From: Fibrobacter sp.
Lineage (GTDB): Bacteria; Fibrobacterota; Fibrobacteria; Fibrobacterales; Fibrobacteraceae
Direction of reading: 5' to 3'
Length of the DNA: 64,000 nt
Assembly (NCBI GenBank): GCA_024399015.1
Contig: JAKSIC010000001.1
Coordinates: forward strand, 1-64,000
The number at the start of each line of letters is the position of its first letter. Position 1 is the first letter of the stretch. Under the pieces are notes generated by a model that was given only the letters and a program-made list of their open reading frames with translations, was not told the origin of the DNA and searched no databases. This document shows, piece after piece, positions 15,961 through 25,294 of the stretch. Both the position numbers and the translations under genes were made by a program.

Positions 15961-15995
15961 AAAGGGGCATTCCAGTTGGAATGTTCCTTTTCTTT
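15961..15995 (+). terminator. Intrinsic terminator after the CnoX-like gene
   Basis: AAAGGGGCATTCCA pairs with TGGAATGTTCCTTT and is followed by TTCTTTTTC. Confidence 0.75.
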
Positions 15996-16041
15996 TTCAA
16001 TCACTTTTTCCAAAATTCGGCCATTTTTCCACATTTTTTTC

Positions 16042-16069
16042 TAACCACTAACCACTAACCACTAACCAC
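16042..16069. repeat. Four tandem TAACCAC heptamers
   Basis: The 7-bp unit TAACCAC occurs four times in a row about 70 bp upstream of the carboxyltransferase gene, just before TTTTTTATATT, a -10-like sequence. It could be a regulator site or a simple-sequence expansion. Confidence 0.7.
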
Positions 16070-16136
16070 TTTTTTATATTCATCAGCGTATTTTATTGAA
16101 TTAATATACCCGGGGTTATACCCCATAGGATGACAC

Positions 16137-17705
16137 ATGAAAAAGATCAAATTCCAGGACACCTCCTTCCGTGATGGTTTCCAGTCTATTTTCGGTGCCC
16201 GCGTGTTCGCTAAGGACTTCATGCCGGCTGTTGAAGCTGCATGCCACGCAGGTATCACCCACTTTGAAGCAGGTGGCGGCGCCCGTTTCCAGGCCCTCTA
16301 CCAGAACTGCGGCGAAGACGCATTCGACATGATGGACGAATTCCGCCGCGTCGTCGGCCCGAAGGCTCGCCTCCAGACCCTCGCCCGCGGTATTAACGTT
16401 GTGGCTCTGGCTCCCCAGCCCCGCGACATGATCAAGCTCCACGCTGACATGTTCAAGAAGCACGGCATGACCCGTATCCGTAACTTCGACGCTCTTAACG
16501 ACGTGAACAACCTGATCTACTCCGGTAAGTGCATTACCGACGCCGGTCTGGAACACGAAGTCGTTGTTACCATGATGGAACTTCCTCCGGGATGCTCTGG
16601 CGCACACGACCCTGAATTCTACGAACGCATTCTTAAGAACATCCTCGACGCAGGTGTTCCGTTCGCATCCGTTTGCTTCAAGGACGCTTCCGGTACCGCA
16701 AACCCGAACAAGGTTTACGAAACCTTCAAGCGCGCTCGTAAGCTCCTCGGCGACGACGTAGAACTCCGCATCCATAGCCATGATACCTGCGGTACTGGTG
16801 TAGCTCAGTACGTTGCAGCTATCAACGGTGGTGCAGATGGTGTTGACCTGGCTCGTAAGCCCCTCTCTGGTGGTACTTCTCAGCCGGACCTCTTCTCCAT
16901 GTTCCACGCTCTCAAGGGCTCTGAATTCCAGCTGGCTCTTGGCGAAGACGGCATCGTCGACGATCACATCAAGGAACTCATGGACGCAAACAACGTCGCA
17001 GTTGAATGCCTCAAGGACTACAACTTCCCGCCCGAAGCTCGTCAGATCTCTCCGGACGTGATCTTCTCCCCCATGCCGGGTGGCGCACTTACCGCCAACA
17101 CCCTCATGATGCGCGAAACCAAGACCTTCCACCTGTACGACAAGGTGATCAAGAACATGAGCGAATGCGTGGCTCGCGGCGGCTTTGCTTCTTCCGTGAC
17201 CCCGGTTTCTCAGTTCTACTTCCAGCAGGCCTACATGAACACCATCAACGAAAACGCTGGTCGTGATCGTTGGTTCAAGATGACTGAAGGCTACGGCAAG
17301 ATGCTCCTGGGCTACCAGGGCAAGACCCCGTGCGAACCGGATCCGGAACTGGTGAAGATCGCAGCAGACCAGTTCAAGATGGAACCGTTCTCTGTGGCTC
17401 ATCCGGGCGTTCAGTGCGCAGAAGAAATCCTTGAACCGGGTATTCCGGCTGCAAAGAAGCAGCTTGAAGAAAACGGTCTTCCGGTTAACGATGAAAACAT
17501 CTTCATCGTCGGCTGTCTCCAGACCAAGGCTGGCAACAAGGGTATCGAATTCCTCAAGGGTAACCGCCACATTGGCGTTCCCAAGAAGGACCCGAACGCA
17601 GCACCGGCTGTGGACACCAAGAACATGAAGGCTGGTCAGGCTTCTACTTACCGTATCGCCCTCGGCAACCAGAGCTGGGACGTTCAGGTAAGCACTCTGA
17701 AGTAG
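16137..17705 (+). CDS. Biotin-dependent carboxyltransferase (oxaloacetate decarboxylase alpha / pyruvate carboxylase B type)
   Basis: The 522 aa protein has the HMGL-like TIM barrel of the pyruvate/oxaloacetate carboxyltransferases: DTSFRDGFQS at the N-terminus with the metal-ligand Asp, FKDASGTANP, and the metal-binding HSHDTCGTG, followed by PMPGGALTANT and the helical conserved domain. It would move a carboxyl group between biotin and pyruvate/oxaloacetate. Full OadA proteins continue into a C-terminal biotinyl domain with an MKM motif; here the protein stops right after TYRIALGNQSWDVQVSTLK, the start of that region, so biotin must be on another subunit. The ATG follows GGATGACAC, with a GGGGTTATACCCC hairpin just upstream. 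Confidence 0.92.
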   Translation: MKKIKFQDTSFRDGFQSIFGARVFAKDFMPAVEAACHAGITHFEAGGGARFQALYQNCGEDAFDMMDEFRRVVGPKARLQTLARGINVVALAPQPRDMIKLHADMFKKHGMTRIRNFDALNDVNNLIYSGKCITDAGLEHEVVVTMMELPPGCSGAHDPEFYERILKNILDAGVPFASVCFKDASGTANPNKVYETFKRARKLLGDDVELRIHSHDTCGTGVAQYVAAINGGADGVDLARKPLSGGTSQPDLFSMFHALKGSEFQLALGEDGIVDDHIKELMDANNVAVECLKDYNFPPEARQISPDVIFSPMPGGALTANTLMMRETKTFHLYDKVIKNMSECVARGGFASSVTPVSQFYFQQAYMNTINENAGRDRWFKMTEGYGKMLLGYQGKTPCEPDPELVKIAADQFKMEPFSVAHPGVQCAEEILEPGIPAAKKQLEENGLPVNDENIFIVGCLQTKAGNKGIEFLKGNRHIGVPKKDPNAAPAVDTKNMKAGQASTYRIALGNQSWDVQVSTLK

Positions 17706-17829
17706 TCGCAAGGCGAGAGTCGCGACGGCCGAGCTTGCTCGAGCCGGCATGACCGAGCCGCTGACTACTGCGTTCGTTAGAACGCCAGTAGTCGCAGGCT
17801 ACAGCACTCGCTAGAGTGCCGGTAGTTCT
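17706..17829 (+). repeat. Post-stop palindromic repeat cluster (carboxyltransferase gene)
   Basis: Directly after the stop codon come GCGAGAGTCGC, a palindrome (CGGCCGAGC-TT-GCTCGAGCCG) and CATGACCGAGC (17713-17758), then two hairpins (17763-17793 and 17799-17825). The first hairpin's arms are GACTACT and AGTAGTC. The ten bases AGTAGTCGCA at 17787-17796 exactly repeat those at 17701-17710, which contain the stop codon. The two hairpins share a TACxGGC/GCxGTA pattern with different inner stems. A terminator follows. Confidence 0.8.
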
Positions 17830-17845
17830 CGTTCTTCGTGAATTT

Positions 17846-17880
17846 AAGAAGCCCCGCGATTCAATTCGCGGGGTTTCTTG
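17846..17880 (+). terminator. Terminator of the carboxyltransferase gene
   Basis: AGCCCCGCGA and TCGCGGGGTTTCTT form a strong GC stem with a T-rich tail. Confidence 0.85.
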
Positions 17881-17906
17881 TTTCCGTCAAATGCGCCGGC
17901 GAAAAC

Positions 17907-17940
17907 AAAAAAGCTCGTGACAAACACGAGCCTTTTTATT
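17907..17940. terminator. Bidirectional terminator before the lipoprotein gene
   Basis: AAAAAAGCTCGTG and CACGAGCCTTTTT flank a short loop; it can end the minus-strand lipoprotein transcript. Confidence 0.8.
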
Positions 17941-17965
17941 TGCGACAATCAATTCGCACAACCTA

Positions 17966-18835
17966 TTAGAAAGTGAAGGTTTTACCTACATACGCTGTAT
18001 AATTCAACAGGTCACCCCAGGCTGCGCCACCATAGAATCCAGTCGGATGCCAATAGGTCAGTTTCCAAGAACGAGTCCACATACTTGGCCCATCTTTAAG
18101 GAACGTGCTTAATTCCAAAGACAAGTTTCCATACTCAGATTGCTTACCGAAGCGGGCCCCCATCCAAGCAACCGTCGCTACACCAAAGCCATAACGGCCA
18201 TCTGCATCACGAATAATGGGTGCATTAATCGTAATGGGACTAGTCTCTCCCGTTTCCTCATCGACTCCATAAACAACAACCGTGTCTGACGCCAAGTTTC
18301 CCCTCTTCTTATCGTAGGAACCGCCGCCTTGGAACGCCTGCCCTCCAACGGCAACTCCGGCAAAGAGGTAAGAACCCATATCGAAATCAAGGCCGACCAG
18401 CAAACGTTCCTGCAAATTGGTAAAGTCATAACGTTTGCCACCCTCCGAGGTCTCAAGCCACTTGTGGTAGGCCCGATAATAGGAATCATCCGGATCACTG
18501 CAGTCTTCATCTGTGCAGGCAAAATTCAATGACCCATGAAAACCGGACAAAGCGGCATTGAAGAACAAGAATGAAGCTCCGCCACCCATCCTATAAGTAA
18601 ATGAAGCGGTACCACCAAACGCACGAACATCGGAAACATTTTCCGTTTCATCGGACCCGGCAAAAAAGCCCATCGCATCCAGAGCCATTTGAGACCCTTT
18701 ATTACTGGCATCAGCACGATGGGTAATCGGAGCAACTTCAACAGAGCCACCCATGGAGCGCATTCGCGGAGTACACCCCATCAACATCGGAGCTATTGCC
18801 AAAAACGATATTAAAGCAAAACCAGACTTCATCAT
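17966..18835 (-). CDS. Lipoprotein with beta-barrel-like domain, paralogue 1
   Basis: The 289 aa product has a lipoprotein signal ending MLMGC (Cys21) and a mature part full of alternating aromatic/Gly stretches (SFTYRMGGGASFLFFNAALSG, YLFAGVAVGGQAFQGGGSY) ending in YTAYVGKTFTF, whose terminal Phe is typical of outer-membrane barrels. It is about half identical over its whole length to the next gene at 18963, indicating tandem duplication. The ATG follows AAGGAG by 6 nt. A surface or outer-membrane location is inferred; no function is known. Confidence 0.82.
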   Translation of the reverse strand: MMKSGFALISFLAIAPMLMGCTPRMRSMGGSVEVAPITHRADASNKGSQMALDAMGFFAGSDETENVSDVRAFGGTASFTYRMGGGASFLFFNAALSGFHGSLNFACTDEDCSDPDDSYYRAYHKWLETSEGGKRYDFTNLQERLLVGLDFDMGSYLFAGVAVGGQAFQGGGSYDKKRGNLASDTVVVYGVDEETGETSPITINAPIIRDADGRYGFGVATVAWMGARFGKQSEYGNLSLELSTFLKDGPSMWTRSWKLTYWHPTGFYGGAAWGDLLNYTAYVGKTFTF

Positions 18836-18962
18836 TGTTCACTCCTTCTTTATCGTTCATAAACTACAATTAAACAAAACGATAAGAGCCCTCATGGACT
18901 ATAAAAGTCAAAGAAAATCTTTGTTTCAGGCTAAAAAGTCGTTTTAATCACATCAGATGCTG

Positions 18963-19808
18963 TTAAAAACTAAAGGTTTTCCCTATATATCCAGCATATG
19001 TCTGCACATCGCCGTAATGGATGCCCCCATAAAATCCGGACGGATGCCAATAGGTAAGCCTAAAAGACGACGTCCAGGAACCGAGACCATCCTTGTAGAA
19101 AGTACTCAAATCAAACGTAAGATTGCCATACTGCGACTGTCTACCGAAACGAACACCAAGCCAAGAGACTGTTGTTAATCCTATTCCATATCGCCCATCA
19201 ACATCATCAACCACAGGGCTAACGACTCCATGACGGTCTTCCCCTTCAACAAACGAAATTGAATCAGAAGCTAATTCCGCCTTCTTATCATCGTAAGAGC
19301 CTCCTCCCTGAAACGCCTGACCACCAATGGCAAAGCCCAGTATTAAATACCCTGGGTTAAAATCAAAACCCACCAGCAAGCGCTCTTGCAAATTGGTGAA
19401 ATCGTAGCGTTTTTTGGCCTCGTCAGTCGTAAGCCATTCTTGATACTTTCTGTAGTAGGAATCGTTCTCTTCGCAATCAATATCGGTGCAAGCAAATTTC
19501 AAATCACCATGAAAACCGGACAAAGCAGCGTTAACGAAAAGGAATGACGTTCCTCCACCCATCCTGTAAGTAAAGGACGCAGATCCACCAAGCGCACGTT
19601 CCCCGGACACATTTTCCGCCTTATCGGACATCGTTGCAAACCCCGTCACATCCAGTTGCATTTGCTGATCCTTGCTATCTGCATCAGCACGGTGGGTAAT
19701 AGGAGCGATTTCCACCAAAGCGCCCATGGAACGCAACTGCGGAGAACATCCAACCAGGTTCACCGCAATCAGCACAAGCACCGTCAAAGACGCAAGTGAT
19801 TTAATCAT
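18963..19808 (-). CDS. Lipoprotein with beta-barrel-like domain, paralogue 2
   Basis: The 281 aa product has a signal ending NLVGC and the same body as its neighbour: SMGALVEIAPITHRADA, RYDFTNLQERLLVGFDF, GGQAFQGGGSYD, FYGGIHYG and a C-terminal YIGKTFSF. Acidic loop residues around CTDIDC differ between the two. AAGGAG lies 6 nt before the ATG. The genes are 127 bp apart on the same strand and could be cotranscribed, but each has its own good ribosome site. Confidence 0.82.
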   Translation of the reverse strand: MIKSLASLTVLVLIAVNLVGCSPQLRSMGALVEIAPITHRADADSKDQQMQLDVTGFATMSDKAENVSGERALGGSASFTYRMGGGTSFLFVNAALSGFHGDLKFACTDIDCEENDSYYRKYQEWLTTDEAKKRYDFTNLQERLLVGFDFNPGYLILGFAIGGQAFQGGGSYDDKKAELASDSISFVEGEDRHGVVSPVVDDVDGRYGIGLTTVSWLGVRFGRQSQYGNLTFDLSTFYKDGLGSWTSSFRLTYWHPSGFYGGIHYGDVQTYAGYIGKTFSF

Positions 19809-19829
19809 TCGTTACTCCTTCATATAATG

Positions 19830-19853
19830 GAGGTGGCCCCTTTTCTAAAGGGC
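19830..19853 (-). terminator. Hairpin downstream of the lipase-like gene
   Basis: GGCCCTTT and AAAGGGGCC pair around a 4-nt loop between the lipase-like stop and the next lipoprotein start. The T-run is weak, so it may be a weak terminator or processing site. Confidence 0.5.
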
Positions 19854-19906
19854 CATCCCCATTTAAAACTACAACAAAATTTGAATTTTACAACAACAAT
19901 ATCGAT

Positions 19907-22432
19907 TTATTCCAAAATCACGTCATGAATAAAGCATTGTTCCTCGTTTTTTGTGCTTTGGAACACAAGTCTTGAAGCAGCCAGCTCACCATTGGGCGTA
20001 ATTGAGGTGTTAATTATACTCGACAGAGGGATTGTTTTGCCCTCAAGCAGGCCCACAGCAACACCATTCTTCAAGGAAACCATATTTTTTCTAAACGAGT
20101 CAAAGTAAACCGATGTTCCCTGACAAGTTCCGGGCCAGTACAAAATCTTCACATTTCTGTAATTGTTAAGACTTTTCTTTCCCGACAAATCCATATAGAA
20201 TCCAGCACCTATCGCCTTGAAATTGGCATTCAACCCTAATCCTAATGCATCAGAATAGGGCAATAGAATCGTAGACTCGGCCCATGGGAAAAATTGAACG
20301 AATTCATTGGGAAAGACTATTGGGGACTCGATTGAAGGTGGAATTTCTGCATTTGCAACATTCCTTTCAAAACGGGGATTTGAGAATGTCACAGAACCTC
20401 CATCGGAATTCAACACTAGCCTTAACCATCTATAATGTGAGGAAGCATTTTCCGCAAAATCAATGTTCCACTTCAAGGTATGCACGGCTCCATCAACTGG
20501 AACATTCAATTCTTGTAATTGCAACTGCCCAGAACCAGACTTATTTGTGGCAAGCATCAATTCCGCCTTCATCCACGAAGACTTTGCGTTATCAACCCTC
20601 ACATCAACAACAAAATTTCCGTTTAAAGTTATTGGAGTTCCATTATCAAATACGGCAACCTTGTGCCAACCTGCCGGGACATCAAAAGATACCGACTCGT
20701 CTAATTCTGTGGCCACCTTATTATAATCATAGCGAGCATAGGCAAATGTCTTAACATTCTTAAATCCACCGTATCGCAAAATTTCCGGCATATAAGAAAG
20801 ATCCATGCAATCGGCCTTGGGATCAAATATTCCCGTCAAACTCTCATTACGAAATGTTGATTTTGTTTCATCGTAGTCATTTTTTGCAACTTCACACAAG
20901 AAGCGCCAAATGTCAACCTGCATGCCGTGCAAAACAGTAGTATCTATCGCACCAGAAGAGTGAACAGGCAATTCAATATGCCGACCACTAATACTTTCCT
21001 TATAGCGAGGGTGAGAGACGTCAACTGCATATCTAGAGATTGCAGAATTTTTATCACCCGAAATTTCCGAAAAAACGTCTGAATATGTAGAGCTGAATGC
21101 ACAATGTTTTCTCATTGAAAAATCGTTCTCGCAACGTAAATCAAGAGCACTCGTAGTCGGGATAAACGTACTGTTAGCTTGCATTAGTGTATCTTCATCC
21201 CATGATGTAGCTAACGAAATTTGAGCATTCAACCCAAAAGATGATGGCAAATCTTGACGCATACCCTCGGGCATGGCATCTTCAAAACCACTTCTTAAAC
21301 TTTCATACATCTTTTTCGCAAAAGGATAAGTACTCCCCTGAACAAAGTCATATGACAAAGAGTCTGAAATTGTCGATTTAATATCATCATCCATCATCCT
21401 ATAGATTCTATTAAAGGCAATTAGGTGACCATCGTTCAACAATGCGTCTCCAATTTCACTTTGTGCACGCCCAACAACAACACCAAGCTTCGACGCCTTA
21501 CGGTTCAATTTATAATACACTTTAGAATGAATCGGCAAAGTTCCTTTTATCTGTCCCTGTGAAATAAGAACCGACGGATATTTTTTATACTCAGCAGCCT
21601 TTCTATATTCACCAAAAAGAAATCGTCCATCAGAAAAATTTTCTGCATAAACTTTTTCTTCTGCCACAGAATCAACCACATTGGTTATTAGCAAGTCACT
21701 TGCTCCTGGGCCCGAAACCAAATCAGAGAAAGCCTCCGCATCAGAAGAACCTCCGTTTTTCGCCCAAAAATTTATAGTATAGAACAACCCCTTTGGCATT
21801 ATAGCGCCCTGATGAGGCGAGTCCAAAGACCCGAACAATCTAATAGGAGCATCAGTCACCTTTCTAATGACATCGTACGTGTATGCCCCATAACGTCCAA
21901 TCACACCACCCTGGCTAATTCCAAAAACAATCATTCCATCTTCCATTTTATTAGGAAATCCAAAGAACTTGTTTTCGCTCACAAAATGCAGTAAGTTGGC
22001 AAAATGCATCGCATTCTCGATAAGGGAAGTACGAACCGTTTCCGAAAATTGAACAAGGATTGGTGTATATCCAAGTTCCGTAAGAACATCTGTAAGTCCA
22101 AACTGCAACGTTTCCTCATGGAATCCATCCAGATTCCTCAAGGTATCGGTACTCAAATAAATCCCATCAAGAATAAATATGGGGCGAACCACATCAAATC
22201 CATATTTTTGATCTTTATTTATCTGGGGATTCACAACACGAACACGAACATCGTTTCTCAACGAAACAGCACAGGTTTCAAGATCGTTAATGTTTCTTCG
22301 ATAAAGATCATGCGGAAGCTGGCTAACACAAAGACCATGTGCATTGTCGTTATGGAAAAACAAATCATAATTCTTGGCAAAAGCATTTCCAATTAAAGCA
22401 ACAAGGCTAAAAAGCAAAATAACCCTTTTCAT
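19907..22432 (-). CDS. Large secreted lipase-like alpha/beta hydrolase
   Basis: 841 aa with a signal peptide (MKRVILLFSLVALIGNAFA). Residues about 70-260 resemble an esterase/lipase: RPIFILDGIY near the strand before the oxyanion hole, the nucleophile elbow GISQGG (GxSxG) followed by VIGRYGAY, then LDSPHQGA, the motif seen in PGAP1- and triacylglycerol-lipase-type enzymes. The C-terminal half has beta-sandwich-like segments that may bind a ligand. It has no T9SS-type sorting tail. The start codon overlaps the stop of the preceding gene (TAATG), so the two are translationally coupled and probably act together outside the inner membrane. Confidence 0.75.
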   Translation of the reverse strand: MKRVILLFSLVALIGNAFAKNYDLFFHNDNAHGLCVSQLPHDLYRRNINDLETCAVSLRNDVRVRVVNPQINKDQKYGFDVVRPIFILDGIYLSTDTLRNLDGFHEETLQFGLTDVLTELGYTPILVQFSETVRTSLIENAMHFANLLHFVSENKFFGFPNKMEDGMIVFGISQGGVIGRYGAYTYDVIRKVTDAPIRLFGSLDSPHQGAIMPKGLFYTINFWAKNGGSSDAEAFSDLVSGPGASDLLITNVVDSVAEEKVYAENFSDGRFLFGEYRKAAEYKKYPSVLISQGQIKGTLPIHSKVYYKLNRKASKLGVVVGRAQSEIGDALLNDGHLIAFNRIYRMMDDDIKSTISDSLSYDFVQGSTYPFAKKMYESLRSGFEDAMPEGMRQDLPSSFGLNAQISLATSWDEDTLMQANSTFIPTTSALDLRCENDFSMRKHCAFSSTYSDVFSEISGDKNSAISRYAVDVSHPRYKESISGRHIELPVHSSGAIDTTVLHGMQVDIWRFLCEVAKNDYDETKSTFRNESLTGIFDPKADCMDLSYMPEILRYGGFKNVKTFAYARYDYNKVATELDESVSFDVPAGWHKVAVFDNGTPITLNGNFVVDVRVDNAKSSWMKAELMLATNKSGSGQLQLQELNVPVDGAVHTLKWNIDFAENASSHYRWLRLVLNSDGGSVTFSNPRFERNVANAEIPPSIESPIVFPNEFVQFFPWAESTILLPYSDALGLGLNANFKAIGAGFYMDLSGKKSLNNYRNVKILYWPGTCQGTSVYFDSFRKNMVSLKNGVAVGLLEGKTIPLSSIINTSITPNGELAASRLVFQSTKNEEQCFIHDVILE

Positions 22433-23685
22433 TATTTCACCTCCACAAAAAGATTCTGATTTACAACGACATTTCCTTCGGACAGCTTTACTTGAATTTT
22501 TTGAACGCCAGCTCCGTCAAATTCATAAGTCACTTTTGAATTCGAATCCAAAGTTTTCCATTTACCATCCATAAGGATTTCCAGTTTTGGCAAAGTTTGT
22601 CTATTGGTACTTACGAAATATGAATCATAGTACAAGCTGATACTAGAGCTATGTACCAAAGCCGTCGGCAAGCCTGCCTGCAACATTCTAGAATTCAGCA
22701 ATTTTGTTGTATTGCATGCAGAGTCTGCGCAAGCCCTATAAGCATAATCAACGTTGCCAATGAGAATCGGCATACCACGGTTACCCTCTTCCGATGCAAA
22801 TAAACCGGCTTCGTAGCTTAAAGCCTTTGGATTCGCCATCACGCTGTCCTTTAAGCGATTTCTATCCAAATAAAACATATTGCGAAACCAACCTTTTCGG
22901 GATCGTTGAGGAGTCATTGAAGTTTCTTTTACGAAAGACTGGATTTGCTGATGTTCACTTTCACTGACAACAATCGTTGCCGTTGTCGAATCTGCAATCT
23001 TACTTCGTTGTTCCACTGTATAAGCTGCAGTTGTCTGAGGATAAGCATTCTTTGAAAACTTTCCCTCACGGGCGGCAACCCCGGGGTTTATATTCGAGTA
23101 GACATATTCCGAAGTTGCAGAAACATTCTCCACACGAGCACCCGTATTCCCTGCACAAGTAAATGCAATATCATCAACAAATAGAATCGTATATTGGTAT
23201 GCAGGAACATCAAATATTCCCACACCGATTTTATCAATCCTTGCAGAACCATTACCAATTAAATTTGCAACAGGAATTTCAACCAAGGTTGTTGTATTTG
23301 CCGGAATTTCTTTAAACGAAATAGCACTCGTTCCAAAGTCTCCTTGAAGCCACAGCCCCACCTTGCCTTTTTGCGAAGAACGAACCCTAGCCTTAAAAAA
23401 GCCTCCCTTCACCATTAAAGGCAACGCCTCAAAATCAAGCAAGCCAGTCCAATCGCTTGCATGATTTTTCATTCCAGAAAAACGAATATATGGCGGAATC
23501 ATTCCATCCATATCACCCCAGTTTGTCACCCATTCGGGCTTTTCGGGAAATGAATTCAACGCTTCTTCAACCATTCCATCTTCGCCATTTTTATATAGCG
23601 AAACTTCTTGACAATCTTGTGCAAAGCTTGACAAAGACAATACGGTCCCTATCAAGGCTGCACACCTTGACATCCAATTTTTCAT
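22432..23685 (-). CDS. Secreted protein coupled to the lipase-like gene
   Basis: 417 aa with a signal peptide (MKNWMSRCAALIGTVLSLSSFA). The N-terminal part (about 30-190) reads like a jelly-roll domain with a conserved Trp/Asp pattern (ASDWTGLLDFEALPL, GKVGLWLQGDFG, ILFVDDIAFTC), similar in style to family-unassigned carbohydrate-binding modules. The C-terminal part (KLEILMDGKWKTLDSNSKVTYEFDGAGVQKIQVKL) looks like an Ig-like fold. The ATG follows GGGAGGTCCA; an in-frame TTG four codons earlier is less likely. It is upstream in the same operon as the lipase-like gene. Confidence 0.65.
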   Translation of the reverse strand: MKNWMSRCAALIGTVLSLSSFAQDCQEVSLYKNGEDGMVEEALNSFPEKPEWVTNWGDMDGMIPPYIRFSGMKNHASDWTGLLDFEALPLMVKGGFFKARVRSSQKGKVGLWLQGDFGTSAISFKEIPANTTTLVEIPVANLIGNGSARIDKIGVGIFDVPAYQYTILFVDDIAFTCAGNTGARVENVSATSEYVYSNINPGVAAREGKFSKNAYPQTTAAYTVEQRSKIADSTTATIVVSESEHQQIQSFVKETSMTPQRSRKGWFRNMFYLDRNRLKDSVMANPKALSYEAGLFASEEGNRGMPILIGNVDYAYRACADSACNTTKLLNSRMLQAGLPTALVHSSSISLYYDSYFVSTNRQTLPKLEILMDGKWKTLDSNSKVTYEFDGAGVQKIQVKLSEGNVVVNQNLFVEVK

Positions 23686-23779
23686 TGGACCTCCCAAATA
23701 AACAGTTATGTGGATCTATCAAAAAATGGCCAACATTCGTTGCGCCTATCGCATATAAAAAAGGACTTCAAATAAAAAA

Positions 23780-23811
23780 AGTACACCCGTGCTTAACGGC
23801 TGTACTTAACA
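23780..23811 (-). terminator. Terminator of the histidine kinase gene
   Basis: On the minus strand AGTACAGCCGT pairs with ACGGGTGTACT and is followed by a run of seven T. Confidence 0.8.
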
Positions 23812-23878
23812 AACTATTTAAATTCCTCGATCAAAGTTAAACAAAGAATTTTGCTTTGTAAAGGGGTTTGCTATAAAA

Positions 23879-25060
23879 TTATTTCAATGTTAACTTTAGC
23901 TCGCAAAAATACACATCATTTTCCACTCTAGTCTCATACGAAAAATTCCCCTTGTAAAGTAAATTCAGTCTTTTTGTAAAAGTAGACAAGCCAAGGCCTC
24001 CGGCGTCATTGCGGGACTTCCGCGGGAAATTACTGTTTTCCATGCGAACATAAAGTTGATCTTCAACTTGAGCGATACATACATGGGCAAAGCCTTTTCC
24101 TTCTGGGTCGACGCAGTGCTTCATTGCGTTTTCAAGTAACGGCATCAACAAAAGCGGTTCAATTTGTCTTGTCGGATCTTGCAGATTTTTACTAAAGGAA
24201 AAATCAAATTTTTCATCATGGCGAAGTTTCTCAAGATCCGCATACTTTTCAAGAATTTCAATTTCTTCCTTCAACGTGATAAACTTGTCTTCTGTTTGAT
24301 ACAACGTAACACGAAGTAGCTGGGAGAGTTTCGTCATTGATTTCTCGGCCAGTTTCGGATCAATAGAAATTAACGAGGAAATATTATTCAGGGTATTGAA
24401 AAGAAAATGGGGACTCAGCTGCTGCTTCATAAAATTCAATTCATACTCAAGATGAGCGCGGCCTCTTTCACGGATTACAAAAGCACGCATCGTTTGACGA
24501 ACAAAGACTGAAATCAAGATACTGCAAAGACACACCAAAAGCAGACCGACGCAAATAATCACCGTGGCAAGCAAGCTTACGTGGCCCTTAAAAATCGCAC
24601 TTGTTTCAAAGAACGTTTGCCAAGTATCGCCAGGCTCCCGCGTCGCCAAAAAAAGGAAAACTTCTCGGCAGAAAACAGCAAACATCATACATAAGCAGTT
24701 TCCCAAAACATACTTGACGTATTTTCCTCTAAAGAACCACTTGGGAACCATATACTTTTGGTTTCCCCAGAAGATGAAGAACGTCATAAGCAGCGGGACA
24801 TAATACTCCACAATGCTCGCCAATTCAACATGGCCCGAAGAAAAATTCCCGGGATGTAAAATAAGGAGCAACGGGAACAGAAGAATAAAGCCCCACACTA
24901 GAATGGCAATAATAGGAATGGGGGCGGGAAACGTGTCCTTAATCTTTTCGTCATTCATCATCTTGGCCAGTTCTTTTTCTCCGCGGTCAAAATGAGCCTC
25001 CTGAAGCTCCATTAGATGACGTCTTTGCTTACTTAAGCACTCCATGATTCGATTTTTCAT
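23879..25060 (-). CDS. LytS/YehU-type sensor histidine kinase, orphan
   Basis: 393 aa. Hydrophobic segments lie near residues 47-69, 84-98, 117-137 and 160-187, followed by the His_kinase (PF06580-type) domain with phosphoacceptor His218 in QQLSPHFLFNTLNN, then PLLLMPLLENAMKHC (N-box) and GGLGLSTFTKRLNLLY (glycine-rich ATP lid). Kinases of this family normally pair with a LytTR response regulator encoded next door, which is absent here, so its partner is elsewhere. The N-terminal 45 residues are cytoplasmic and charged. AAGGAAT precedes the ATG. It is divergent from the sigma factor gene. Confidence 0.88.
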   Translation of the reverse strand: MKNRIMECLSKQRRHLMELQEAHFDRGEKELAKMMNDEKIKDTFPAPIPIIAILVWGFILLFPLLLILHPGNFSSGHVELASIVEYYVPLLMTFFIFWGNQKYMVPKWFFRGKYVKYVLGNCLCMMFAVFCREVFLFLATREPGDTWQTFFETSAIFKGHVSLLATVIICVGLLLVCLCSILISVFVRQTMRAFVIRERGRAHLEYELNFMKQQLSPHFLFNTLNNISSLISIDPKLAEKSMTKLSQLLRVTLYQTEDKFITLKEEIEILEKYADLEKLRHDEKFDFSFSKNLQDPTRQIEPLLLMPLLENAMKHCVDPEGKGFAHVCIAQVEDQLYVRMENSNFPRKSRNDAGGLGLSTFTKRLNLLYKGNFSYETRVENDVYFCELKLTLK

Positions 25061-25065
25061 ATTCC

Positions 25066-25200
25066 TTCCCGTGACAAAACCCTTACATTTCTACACAATT
25101 TAGCCTCAAAAACGCTCAAAAAACGTGTTTCATGACAAAAACGTGACAAAACTGGATAAAAATCCGACAAACGGTTACAAAACTCCGACAAAACTTGTAT
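25066..25200. promoter_or_regulatory. Region with five GACAAAA-type repeats
   Basis: The AT-rich gap between the kinase and sigma factor genes holds GACAAAAC or GACAAAC at about 25073, 25134, 25145, 25167 and 25187, mostly in the same orientation and often preceded by T or CC. They may be activator or repressor sites for either divergent gene, or overlapping promoter elements. No other feature explains this gap. Confidence 0.45.
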
Positions 25201-25294
25201 AAAACTTTTGCGAAGACCATACCAAACAGTGACACTTCTATTTTGCCTTTAAGGTATCTTTACTTACGTAAACGAGTTATGCTAGGAGGCAATT

